From Winogradskyella ouciana (lineage in GTDB: Bacteria > Bacteroidota > Bacteroidia > Flavobacteriales > Flavobacteriaceae): DNA of 64,000 nucleotides. This document shows, piece after piece, positions 26,450-34,329 of this stretch (position 1 is its first letter; every line of letters starts with the position of its first letter). The notes beneath the pieces are model-generated. The model was not told the DNA's origin, ran no database searches, and saw only the letters and a program-made list of their open reading frames with translations. Made by a program: the position numbers and the translations under genes. The stretch spans positions 310,001 through 374,000 of the forward strand of contig NZ_WJYA01000002.1 of NCBI RefSeq assembly GCF_009709615.1, read 5' to 3'.

Positions 26450-28402
26450 ATGAAAAAAAAGAAAGTCAATTTAAGAGATTTAAAACCAAATTCAGAAGAA
26501 CAACATTCTCACGATGATGGTCACGACCACGGAGATGGAAGTGCATTCAAAACATACATTCCTGCTATCATAAGTTTTGTAATGTTAATTGTAGGTATCG
26601 CTGTAGATTATTTTGATGCGATTCCTCAATTTGAAGGATGGATTCGAGTAGTTTGGTACACTTTGGCATATATTCCTGTTGGATTTCCAGTAATCAAAGA
26701 AGGATGGAAAAGTCTTATAAAAGGTGATGTTTTTACCGAGTTCTTTTTAATGTCTATTGCTACAATTGGTGCATTTGTAATTGGTGAATATCCCGAAGGT
26801 GTTGCAGTAATGCTATTTTATGCAGTAGGTGAATTATTTCAAAATGCAGCAGTAAACAGAGCAAAAGGAAATATTAAAGCCTTGTTAGATGTTAGACCAA
26901 AAGAAGCTAATGTGTTTCGTAATGATGACTATATAAGTGTGTCGCCCGAAGATGTGAATATAGGAGAGAAGATTCAAATAAGAGTAGGTGAAAAAATACC
27001 GTTAGATGGGGTTTTATTATCCGAAAAAGCAGCTCTAAACACCGCAGCTCTAACAGGCGAAAGCAAACCAACTTCCATCTTAACAGGAGAAAAAGTGTAT
27101 GCAGGCACAATCAATTTAGAAAGTGTTATTGAGGTTGAGGTAACCAATAAGTTTGAAGATAGTTCTATTGCGAGAATATTAGACTTGGTTCAAAATGCGA
27201 CAGCACGCAAATCTAAAACGGAATTATTTATTAGACAGTTTGCTCGTATCTACACACCAATTGTAGTGTTTTTAGCTATTGGTGTTACTTTTATACCTTA
27301 CTTTTTTGTAGATGATTATGTCTTTAGAGATTGGTTATACAGAGCATTGATTTTCTTGGTAATATCTTGTCCTTGTGCGTTAGTGATTTCAATTCCATTA
27401 GGATATTTCGGTGGATTGGGAGCAGCTTCCAAAAATGGAATCTTATTTAAAGGTGCTTCATTTTTAGATGCGATGACTAAAATAAATACTTTGGTAATGG
27501 ACAAAACAGGAACCGTAACTAAAGGTGTTTTTAAAATCAAAGAAGTAAAAGCAATCGGTTGGAATGAAACCGAATTTATGCAATACCTAATGGCGATGGA
27601 AGAACAATCCACACATCCAATTGCAAAAGCAATTTTAGAGTATAAAGCAGAAGGAGAAGATTTTGAAGCTACCGAAGTGTCTGAAATTGCAGGTAAAGGT
27701 TTAAGAGGGATTGTAAATGGTAAAACAGTTTTAGTAGGAAATAAAGCCTTAATGACTTCTAATAATATTGATGTTCCATCTGAAACGGAATCTATTGTAG
27801 AATCTATCGTTTTAGTTGCAATCGATAATCAATTTGCAGGTTATGTAGTGATAGCAGATGAATTAAAAGAAGATGCAAAAGAAACAATTACTAATTTACA
27901 TAAAGTAGGCATTAAGAATATTATGATGCTTTCTGGTGACAAAGATTCGATTACCCAACAAGTCGCTAAAGAGTTGAATATTGAAAATGCTAAAGGTGGC
28001 TTATTACCAGAAGATAAATTAAACGAAGTTGAAATTTTGAAGAAAAATCCTAAAAACAAAGTAGCTTTTATTGGTGATGGTATTAATGATGCACCTGTTT
28101 TAGCCGCAAGTAATGTTGGTATTGCAATGGGTGGTTTAGGTAGTGATGTAGCTATTGAAACAGCAGACGTTATCATTCAAACAGACCAACCTTCAAAAGT
28201 TGTTAGAGCCATTAAAATAAGTCGTTCCACACGAAAAATTGTTTGGCAGAATATAATTTTAGCGTTTGGAGTGAAAGTCATTGTTTTGATTTTAGGAGCG
28301 GGTGGATTAGCGACAATGTGGGAAGCAGTTTTCGCAGATGTTGGTGTGGCATTGTTGGCAATATTAAACGCAGTCCGATTACAAAAAATGAATTGGGATT
28401 GA
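26450..28402 (+). CDS. Heavy-metal P1B-type ATPase (Zn/Cd/Pb type)
   Basis: About 650 residues. A His/Asp-rich N-terminus (HSHDDGHDHGDG) replaces the usual HMA domain. Catalytic motifs: LTGES-like TAALTGES, the membrane metal site SCPCALVIS, phosphorylation site DKTGT, STHPIAKA (HP motif) and GDGINDAP. The final helices contain GVKVIVLILGAGG and FADVGVALLAILNAVRL, matching the Lys and Asp of P1B-2 Zn/Cd/Pb exporters. An upstream ATG at 26375 overlaps the previous gene; the ATG at 26450 is taken as the start. It probably pumps excess divalent metal out of the cytoplasm. Confidence 0.9.
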   Translation: MKKKKVNLRDLKPNSEEQHSHDDGHDHGDGSAFKTYIPAIISFVMLIVGIAVDYFDAIPQFEGWIRVVWYTLAYIPVGFPVIKEGWKSLIKGDVFTEFFLMSIATIGAFVIGEYPEGVAVMLFYAVGELFQNAAVNRAKGNIKALLDVRPKEANVFRNDDYISVSPEDVNIGEKIQIRVGEKIPLDGVLLSEKAALNTAALTGESKPTSILTGEKVYAGTINLESVIEVEVTNKFEDSSIARILDLVQNATARKSKTELFIRQFARIYTPIVVFLAIGVTFIPYFFVDDYVFRDWLYRALIFLVISCPCALVISIPLGYFGGLGAASKNGILFKGASFLDAMTKINTLVMDKTGTVTKGVFKIKEVKAIGWNETEFMQYLMAMEEQSTHPIAKAILEYKAEGEDFEATEVSEIAGKGLRGIVNGKTVLVGNKALMTSNNIDVPSETESIVESIVLVAIDNQFAGYVVIADELKEDAKETITNLHKVGIKNIMMLSGDKDSITQQVAKELNIENAKGGLLPEDKLNEVEILKKNPKNKVAFIGDGINDAPVLAASNVGIAMGGLGSDVAIETADVIIQTDQPSKVVRAIKISRSTRKIVWQNIILAFGVKVIVLILGAGGLATMWEAVFADVGVALLAILNAVRLQKMNWD

Positions 28403-28453
28403 GTAACATTGCGGAAAAATTTGCTACAAACTTGAAAAATCGATAACCGAAAT

Positions 28454-28533
28454 GCCAACGCTTTAGCCATACACATTTACAGTCGCATCATCCAAACTCG
28501 CCAAAACTGTAAAAGAGTATGTCTTGCCAACGC
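28454..28533. repeat. GCCAACGC hairpin element, right copy
   Basis: GCCAACGC at 28454-28461 and 28526-28533 enclose arms at 28468-28483 and 28506-28521 that pair at 14 of 16 positions. The two mismatches again lie where CACATTTA faces TAAAAGAG, as in the left copy at 22091. It sits in a 399-base geneless stretch that also holds attC 3. Confidence 0.75.
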
Positions 28534-28588
28534 TCACATCTTAACTAAACAACAAACATCGGAAAACCAAGCTGAATGTGAAAAGCAC

Positions 28589-28793
28589 TATGCACAACAA
28601 TGTATATAAAACATAGCTATTAAAGGCTTTTCAAAAGTTTTTTGCTTCTTTATTAAGTCCACCAAATTTTTCTTTTTGTATATTTAAAAAAATGAAAGTT
28701 AATCATAAAAAATAAAAATTCGGCTCGCGTATAATCCGAAAAATTAGTGTTTATTTATACGCTACGTTTCATATACGAGACCGTTGTGGCTAA
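28589..28793 (+). repeat. attC-like site 3 (long)
   Basis: 205 bases. Starts TATGCACAAC, the exact reverse complement of GTTGTGCATA at 22039, where cassette 3 begins 6.5 kb upstream. Ends with ATATACGAGACCGTTGTGGC and crossover at 28783. The central part is longer and AT-rich, without the GAAAGTCC-type hairpin of the others. Confidence 0.75.
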
Positions 28794-28801
28794 TTAAACG
28801 A

Positions 28802-29749
28802 ATGAAAAGCATTTTAACTTACATATTGATTTTCTGCATTCTATTTGCCTGTAAAAAAGAGGACGAATCGAGTACGTTTGAAAACACAAACGCACATATC
28901 GAATATTTCGGATTTACAATTGTCGACACATTTTGGGATGATCCAACCGATTCCGAAGCCAAAACCAATTACGCTGATGAAATCCATAACTTCAGTAATA
29001 TAGCAGATATTTTAATTGTAAATCCAAATGACAATATTGTTCAAAGGGCTCAAACCTTTGCAGATATGGATTTAAAAGCAATTTTACACCTAAATGAATT
29101 GTTCTTTGAATTAATAGACAATAACAGTCCTTCAGAATCAAATTATAATTTAAGGACGGATTATCAGGAAAGATGGAATGAATTTAAAACTATAAATCAA
29201 TCTATTATAAATAACAATTATGTTGGAACATTTTACATAGGTGAAGAACCAACTTGGAATGGAATAACTTTCACAGAATTAAATGCTGTAGCTCAACTAC
29301 TGCAAACAGAATTTCCGAACATACCTACAATGATAATTGAAGCTTATCCATCTTTGAATGACTTACAAGTTCCAGAAACTATTGATTGGATTGGATTTGA
29401 CCGCTATTTCGTTGAAAACCCTAATACAAATGTTCAATTTCAACAAGATTGGAATACATTAAAGTCAAAGCTGTCAAACCCAAATCAAAAGATTATGGTT
29501 ATTCTAGATAGTCATTACATAAATTGGGCACACGGAGACTTTGGAAATATAGAGTTGACACGAATGAATATTGTTGCCCAAAACTATTATGAATTAGCAA
29601 AAAGTGATGAAAAAGTTATTGGAGTTTTAGGATACTTTTGGCCAAACGGATTTGACATTCCAGAATCAATTGGAGCTAGAGGAATGCCCCAAAACGTAAA
29701 AATGGAATACGAAAGAATTGGAAAAGAAATAACTGGGAAAAATAACTAG
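28802..29749 (+). CDS. Lipoprotein of unknown function, TIM-barrel glycosidase-like (cassette 4)
   Basis: About 315 residues. The lipoprotein signal is SILTYILIFCILFACKKED. The rest resembles a glycoside hydrolase-type barrel: IADILIVNPNDN, MDLKAILHLNELFFE, YVGTFYIGEEPTWNGIT, TMIIEAYPSLND, IDWIGFDRYFVEN and MVILDSHYINW, with the acidic residues of IGEEP in a catalytic-like place. I do not recognise a named family. The ATG at 28802 is preferred over the TTG at 28784, which lies in the attC crossover. The stop codon is part of attC 4. Confidence 0.6.
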   Translation: MKSILTYILIFCILFACKKEDESSTFENTNAHIEYFGFTIVDTFWDDPTDSEAKTNYADEIHNFSNIADILIVNPNDNIVQRAQTFADMDLKAILHLNELFFELIDNNSPSESNYNLRTDYQERWNEFKTINQSIINNNYVGTFYIGEEPTWNGITFTELNAVAQLLQTEFPNIPTMIIEAYPSLNDLQVPETIDWIGFDRYFVENPNTNVQFQQDWNTLKSKLSNPNQKIMVILDSHYINWAHGDFGNIELTRMNIVAQNYYELAKSDEKVIGVLGYFWPNGFDIPESIGARGMPQNVKMEYERIGKEITGKNN

Positions 29750-29789
29750 CCACAACAAAGTACTGTGGTAAAAACCAAGTAAAATCTCA

Positions 29790-30761
29790 TTAATTTTTCA
29801 CTAAAGTACTTCTGTAACCATCGTCGTATACCAATCCTGATTTTGCTATGGCAAAAGCCTGTTTTAACAACTTATTGCACACTGCGATCAAGGCCAGTTT
29901 TTTGCTCTTTCCCTTGGCCACAATTCGCTCGTAAAGATCTCGGCAGCCCTTGTTGTATTTACAGGCATTAAAACTGCACATGAACAATAGATTTCTTAGT
30001 TTCTGATTCCCTATTTTGCTAATCCGTGCTCGTCCATTTACACTGCTTCCGCTCTGTCTAATTATTGGTGTTAATCCTGCGTAACTGCATAACTCGCTTG
30101 CACTAGAAAAACGCTCAAAACCACCTGTCAAGACCACTAACATCAGCGCTGTTTTACTACCAATTCCTGGTATGGTTTCTAATCGTGACAATAAATCTTG
30201 ATGGACTTGTTTTACTAATAACAGAAGCCTGTCCTCTAAGGTTTTTATCTCTTTCTCCAACTGTTTTAAACTTCGTTTTAATGACCTTACAACCAATTTA
30301 CTTGGCTCACCTAAAATAGCTTCCCCATGCAATTTGTTTTTTAGCATAGTGCTTTGTTTTGTATATACAGAAAGGGCTCTGACGATCTGAAGGCATTCTA
30401 TTTCTTCCTTAGAATTTCCTTTCCATAGCTTTAATTCTACCTGTTGTGCGTATGCACAGATAAGTCTTGAATCGCTCTTGTCGGTCTTGATCTTGGATAG
30501 TCCCATCTGTATAAAACGTTTCACTGATAATGGGTTTTCTACCGATACTTTTATACCGGACTCCAGCAAATGGTAAGCTAGCTGGTAATGGTAATAGCCC
30601 GTAGCTTCCATAACGCAATGGCTCTTGCCATCTAAAAGTTTCGTAAACTTCTTAAACCCAAATTCATTGTTTTTGAACTGATGGTAATTGCCATCAGAAT
30701 CCGTGACATCGAATACCAAATGGCTGATGTCGATACCAAAATATTTAATATCTTTATTCAT
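29790..30761 (-). CDS. IS110-family transposase (bridge-RNA-guided recombinase)
   Basis: 323 residues. The N-terminal DEDD RuvC-like domain shows Asp in FGIDISHLVFDV, Glu in VMEATGYYHYQL and the Asp pair in KTDKSDSRLI; a coiled coil follows (LKQLEKEIKTLEDRLLLL), and the C-terminal domain has IPGIGSKTALMLV and the serine region SYAGLTPIIRQSGSSVNGRAR then KIGNQKLRNLLFMC. Full length and apparently intact. Family knowledge: such recombinases use a structured RNA to pair donor and target DNA. Confidence 0.95.
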   Translation of the reverse strand: MNKDIKYFGIDISHLVFDVTDSDGNYHQFKNNEFGFKKFTKLLDGKSHCVMEATGYYHYQLAYHLLESGIKVSVENPLSVKRFIQMGLSKIKTDKSDSRLICAYAQQVELKLWKGNSKEEIECLQIVRALSVYTKQSTMLKNKLHGEAILGEPSKLVVRSLKRSLKQLEKEIKTLEDRLLLLVKQVHQDLLSRLETIPGIGSKTALMLVVLTGGFERFSSASELCSYAGLTPIIRQSGSSVNGRARISKIGNQKLRNLLFMCSFNACKYNKGCRDLYERIVAKGKSKKLALIAVCNKLLKQAFAIAKSGLVYDDGYRSTLVKN

Positions 30762-31004
30762 AAGAAAATGTTTTTTTGAAAGGACAAACTACGCGAGTTT
30801 CAACGACTTAAAATCGAGGTCCCAAAGGCCTCATACCTGCCTGCCGGCAGGCAGGGAACTGTACGAAATCTGTGTAGAAAAGAGAGGGGATTTTTCCCGA
30901 AGCTTCGGGATTGACGAAGTCTAGGCTCCTACGTGTATAATAACCTTAATCCTCTCTTTTGTTCTTTCTGATTTATTAACCTCATTTAATCAATTGTAAA
31001 CTTA
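30762..31004 (-). ncRNA. Presumed bridge RNA of the IS110 element
   Basis: Geneless leader of the transposase with several stable inverted repeats: AAAAGAGAGGATT pairing with AATCCCCTCTCTTTT around a loop, a CCCGAAGCTTCGGG hairpin inside it, the palindrome CCTGCCTGCCGGCAGGCAGG at 30837-30856, and GAGG/CCTC pairing further on. Within the first loop ATTATACACG (30941-30932 on the minus strand) equals the attC sequence at 31017-31008, as expected of a left target guide. Short candidates for donor guides (CACAG, AAACT) occur near the second stem. The right target guide is not resolved. Confidence 0.6.
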
Positions 31005-31147
31005 AGCCGTGTATAATTCATTGCTAGTTATAGCTTACTTACGAAAGTCCTCGCGGACTTTCTATCTGTGATTTATTTGCTAACTTTAGTGTTTAAACAC
31101 GCAACGAAATCATACACAAACACGTTAGCAACAATTTGATAAATCCT

Positions 31148-31840
31148 ATGAAAAAATTAATACTTTACACAATTGGATTTACCTCATTTCTTTGCTGTGT
31201 GAATAATAAAAAAGAAGATAGTCAGAAATCCTGGAGAGAACAAAAAACAGTAGTTGAGGCCATCACAATCCCAAGTATTTCAAAAGTAAAAAATGGAGTC
31301 AAATTTATAAATACTGGACCAAGAGGAGGAAGTTATATAAATTCTGACAGTACCGAAATCAGATATACTATTTTCAGGGTTCAAATAGTTAATGATACCA
31401 TTATTCCGCTAAATCTTGAATTAAATTTTCCAGAAACAACTATAGAATTACTTCCTGATTCATCGATTTTGTTGAACATTTCTATAATTCCTGATTCGTT
31501 AACACCTGATAATATCCAAAATAATTTGAATTTTGGAGTAATTGGAATTGAGGAATTCTTTGAGTCAGAATTAAGTGAACGTTATATGTTAAAAACGTCG
31601 ATTCCACCTAAGGAGCAACATATAGTATACATTGGAATTAAGTTTGTTTCAGAATTAGATAATGGAACCACTCGTTCAATTCTTTTTATTAACGGACAAG
31701 ATATAGTTGCACCATTTTTACCTCAAAAATCTATTAAAATAAATAATAAAAATCCTGAAATATTAGATCTTGTATATGGTATTGGAGTAGATCCACCTAA
31801 TAATTATAATTTAATTCCTTGTGGAAAAATTAAATATTAA
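31148..31840 (+). CDS. Lipoprotein of unknown function (cassette 5)
   Basis: About 230 residues with a lipoprotein signal (KLILYTIGFTSFLCCVNN). The body is rich in beta structure (EIRYTIFRVQIVNDTIIPLNLELNF, KEQHIVYIGIKFV) and has a proline-rich end (YGIGVDPPNNYNLIPCG). No family recognised. The ATG at 31148 is preferred over a TTG at 31136. It is the sole gene of its cassette. Confidence 0.6.
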   Translation: MKKLILYTIGFTSFLCCVNNKKEDSQKSWREQKTVVEAITIPSISKVKNGVKFINTGPRGGSYINSDSTEIRYTIFRVQIVNDTIIPLNLELNFPETTIELLPDSSILLNISIIPDSLTPDNIQNNLNFGVIGIEEFFESELSERYMLKTSIPPKEQHIVYIGIKFVSELDNGTTRSILFINGQDIVAPFLPQKSIKINNKNPEILDLVYGIGVDPPNNYNLIPCGKIKY

Positions 31841-31849
31841 AATAAAACA

Positions 31850-31986
31850 GTTGCTAACACCGTATATAATTTATTGCTAGTTCTAGCCTACTTACGAAAA
31901 TCCTCGCGGATTTTCTATTCGGTTTGTATTTGCTAAATTAGTTGCTGAAACACGCAACGAAACCATAGCCAAGACCGTTGTAAAAC
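31850..31986 (+). repeat. attC-like site 5
   Basis: 137 bases. Starts GTTGCTAAC, the reverse complement of GTTAGCAAC at 31124. Central hairpin GAAAATCC-TCGC-GGATTTTC at 31896-31915, a paired change relative to sites 1 and 4. Ends CATAGCCAAGACCGTTGTAAAAC with crossover at 31977. Confidence 0.85.
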
Positions 31987-31999
31987 ATTTGAGAAAAAA

Positions 32000-32875
32000 T
32001 TGAAACATATTATTTTAATAATGGGAATATTGTCTTTTTTCGGAGCAAACAGTCAGAATTCTGATAATGAAAATTATGAGAAGTTGACATCTGAATTAAA
32101 GGATAAGTACCGAAAAGAACTAAAAAGAGATTCTGAAAAAGAATTTAAAACTGAATTTGTACGAGTTACAAATTTGGAAAGCAAGATTATAAATCAATAT
32201 GGCTTTGACGGAATTAAACTTGTTTTTGAATCAAAAAACAGTTCAAACTTTCACAAGTTAGGAGAGTTTCCAAAAGATTGTCCTTGGACAAACTTAAATG
32301 ATAATGATATCAAGGAATTTATTACTCAAAACTTTAAACCAATTTCCGAAAAAACACCAAATCTGATTTCTTCTTTAAAAGAGCGTTGTAAATTCATTTA
32401 TGCAGAAAAGAAAGAAAACACTTGGCTGTTACATTATTTTCTCAATATGAAACTTTATGACAAAAGAGATTATTTCCGAGTGTACACAGGTGGTTCACCA
32501 CTTATGAATGCTAAACCAAATCAAAATTTGAAAAATTTTAGTTGGAATATTCCAAATGACCTAAAACTTTTCTATTCGATTCATAATGGATTTGGTGAAT
32601 TTTATGACGGTATTTCTATTTTGGGAAATGATGAGATAAAAGTAATGGCAGAACAGATGAATTCAATCTCTAAAGAGGAAAATATAAGATCTATAGGCTA
32701 CACTTTTGAGCAATTATTGGAATTTTTTCCAGATGGAGGCGGTAATGCTCAATGCTTTTTCAAAAACAACAGTAATTCCACAGTAGACTGGGACCACGAA
32801 ACTTGGGAGATTTCAGGAAAAACAGAATTTTTTGACTTTATAGACGAAAGATTATCTGTAATTGACGAAGAATAA
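32000..32875 (+). CDS. SMI1/KNR4 (SUKH)-like protein (cassette 6)
   Basis: 291 residues from a TTG start, with a probable signal peptide (KHIILIMGILSFFGANSQ). The second half resembles the SUKH fold: IPNDLKLFYSIHNGFGEFYDGISIL is the usual P..L..fy..hNG.g motif, followed by YTFEQLLEFFPDGGGNAQCFF and a WDHETWEISG region. SUKH proteins often serve as immunity proteins against toxins, but a secretion signal is unusual for that role. The start is uncertain. Confidence 0.65.
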   Translation: MKHIILIMGILSFFGANSQNSDNENYEKLTSELKDKYRKELKRDSEKEFKTEFVRVTNLESKIINQYGFDGIKLVFESKNSSNFHKLGEFPKDCPWTNLNDNDIKEFITQNFKPISEKTPNLISSLKERCKFIYAEKKENTWLLHYFLNMKLYDKRDYFRVYTGGSPLMNAKPNQNLKNFSWNIPNDLKLFYSIHNGFGEFYDGISILGNDEIKVMAEQMNSISKEENIRSIGYTFEQLLEFFPDGGGNAQCFFKNNSNSTVDWDHETWEISGKTEFFDFIDERLSVIDEE

Positions 32876-32880
32876 AAAAC

Positions 32881-33018
32881 GTTTTACAACAATGGCTATA
32901 AGTAATTGCTTGTTCTTGCCTACTTCTGAAAATCCTCGCGGATTTTCTATTCGGTTTGTATTTGCTAAATTAGTTGCTTGAATACGCAACGAAATCATAC
33001 ACAAAACCGTTATTAAAC
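32881..33018 (+). repeat. attC-like site 6
   Basis: 138 bases. Starts GTTTTACAAC, the exact reverse complement of GTTGTAAAAC at 31977. Central hairpin GAAAATCC-TCGC-GGATTTTC at 32928-32947. Ends CATACACAAAACCGTTATTAAAC with crossover at 33009. Last recognisable site of this array. Confidence 0.85.
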
Positions 33019-33062
33019 TACTTCAAAATTAAATAGCATACCTTTAGAGAAACCAATCTCTA

Positions 33063-33173
33063 ATGTTCAAATTCTTTCGATTATCGAAACGGCATTTTGC
33101 AATGCAAAATCAAAGGTCTAGTAGACCTTTGGTTGAGATAGCCGCTTGCGGGCTTAACCAAACCACTGACTGA
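33063..33173 (+). pseudogene. Short leader reading frame resembling a DUF6090 N-terminus
   Basis: 36 codons starting MFKFFRLSKRHFAMQNQ, stopping 4 bases before the DUF6090 gene start. The first residues copy the DUF6090 start (MIKFFRR). A near copy is at 33982-34065, and a third fragment on the minus strand at 55012-55092. It contains the palindrome TTTTGCA-A-TGCAAAA. Either a decayed paralog end or a conserved leader. Confidence 0.45.
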
Positions 33174-33177
33174 AACT

Positions 33178-33960
33178 ATGATTAAGTTTTTTAGACGAGT
33201 TAGATACGACCTAATGGGAAAAAATAAAACCGGTAAATATCTTAAATATGCCGTTGGTGAAATTGTGCTGGTCGTTATTGGTATTTTAATAGCACTAAGT
33301 CTAAATAACTGGAAGGAAGATCTTGCCGACCAAGGAGAAGAAACAAGAATACTTGGAGGATTAAAGCAAGAATTCGAAACCAATCTCGCTGAAGTTAGCA
33401 GAAACATTAAGTTAAATACTTCGACAAGAGAATCGACTATAGCTCTTATCCAACTTATTCATACCGATGAACCTTTTGCAAATCAACGCTATTTAGATAG
33501 TCTTTTAAATGAAGTTTACATGTTCGGGTCCTTCGATGCGCAAACAGGATTGGTCAATGAAGTCATCAGTTCTGGTAAATTATCCATTATAAAAGATACA
33601 GAATTACGGAGTAGATTAACTGGTGTTTCAGGGCTTTTAGATAATCTTGAAGAAGACTATATAATTCGTAATGACTATTATTATAATCATATCATTCCAT
33701 ACTTAAGCAAGTATGTTTCGATTATCAACCAAGATAAATTCATGAATTTTTCAGGGTGGTCTGAATCTTATGAATCAAATAAATTAGATGACTCACCTTT
33801 TAAACAGAAGTATATGGACATTGATTTACTTCAGTTTGAAAATTTATTTGCAATACATAAAGTGAATAATGATTTCGTTAATCTAGATGAGTATGATTTG
33901 AAAGAATTTTTTACTCAAACTCTCAAAATTATCAATACTAACTTAGATCTTAAAGAATAA
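33178..33960 (+). CDS. DUF6090 membrane-anchored protein
   Basis: 260 residues. The family start MIKFFRRVRYDLMGKNKTGK is followed by KYAVGEIVLVVIGILIALSLNNW, a single membrane helix, and an acidic helical domain outside. Function unknown; it is a large paralogous family in Flavobacteriia, with two more copies here at 59907-61350. It lies after attC 6; no attC-like site was found after it, so it is either the last cassette without its site or flanking DNA. Confidence 0.8.
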   Translation: MIKFFRRVRYDLMGKNKTGKYLKYAVGEIVLVVIGILIALSLNNWKEDLADQGEETRILGGLKQEFETNLAEVSRNIKLNTSTRESTIALIQLIHTDEPFANQRYLDSLLNEVYMFGSFDAQTGLVNEVISSGKLSIIKDTELRSRLTGVSGLLDNLEEDYIIRNDYYYNHIIPYLSKYVSIINQDKFMNFSGWSESYESNKLDDSPFKQKYMDIDLLQFENLFAIHKVNNDFVNLDEYDLKEFFTQTLKIINTNLDLKE

Positions 33961-33981
33961 GAAAAACGAAAGCGTTAACCA

Positions 33982-34065
33982 ATGATAAAATTCTTTAGAT
34001 TATCGAAACGTCATTTTGCTTTGCAAAATCAAATGTCTTGCTTGTCCGAAGAAGGACTGTGGTAA
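33982..34065 (+). pseudogene. DUF6090-like fragment and geneless stretch to 34329
   Basis: 27 codons reading MIKFFRLSKRHFALQNQMSC and then ending. Near copy of the frame at 33063. The rest of the 369-base gap up to the hydrolase gene holds no gene; at 34056-34069 ACTGTGGTAAAAAT recalls the IS110 end sequence at 29763, but over 13 bases only. Confidence 0.45.
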
Positions 34066-34329
34066 AAATCCTAGCTTCTTTTTCACGATTTTTTCTAGAC
34101 TTCTAAATAACATAATTCTGAAAAACATAAGCCATCAAAAATTCTTATGATTTGCTTTTTACTAACTCAACAATTTCCCTGTAGAACATAAAATTGCGAA
34201 TCAGTATAGCAAATTCTGGTTTTAACACAAAGTGTTAATTAAGTCAACTATTATAAATAATTACTATAAATTAACTGTCGTTTAGGATTTTTACCTTCAA
34301 AATTATTACCGATTCTAACTTGTTATATT

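Larger units (their letters stand above)
29759..31006 (-). mobile_element. IS110-family insertion sequence inside attC 4
   Basis: About 1.25 kb with no terminal inverted repeats, as usual for IS110. A dinucleotide AG (CT on the transposase strand) is present at both junctions (29759-29760 and 31005-31006), consistent with the CT core used by related elements. It contains one transposase gene and about 240 non-coding bases upstream of it, the place where IS110 elements encode their bridge RNA. A partial copy lies at 59789-59903, also within an attC-like site. Confidence 0.85.
29747..31135 (+). repeat. attC-like site 4, split by an IS110 element
   Basis: The 5' end TAGCCACAAC (29747-29756) is the exact reverse complement of GTTGTGGCTA at 28783, the start of this cassette. 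The remainder resumes at 31007 with CCGTGTATAATTCATTGC, central hairpin GAAAGTCC-TCGC-GGACTTTC at 31043-31062 and crossover in CACGTTAGCAAC at 31124. Without the insertion the site would be about 140 bases. Confidence 0.8.

Noticed and set aside
25966..28476. Several long minus-strand frames inside the P1B ATPase and MerTP genes
   Set aside because: They are shadows: no start context, no known motifs, and the plus-strand genes carry full catalytic motifs.
34056..34100. Third IS110 end remnant
   Set aside because: Only 13 bases (ACTGTGGTAAAAA) match the element end, followed by weak similarity; too short to call.
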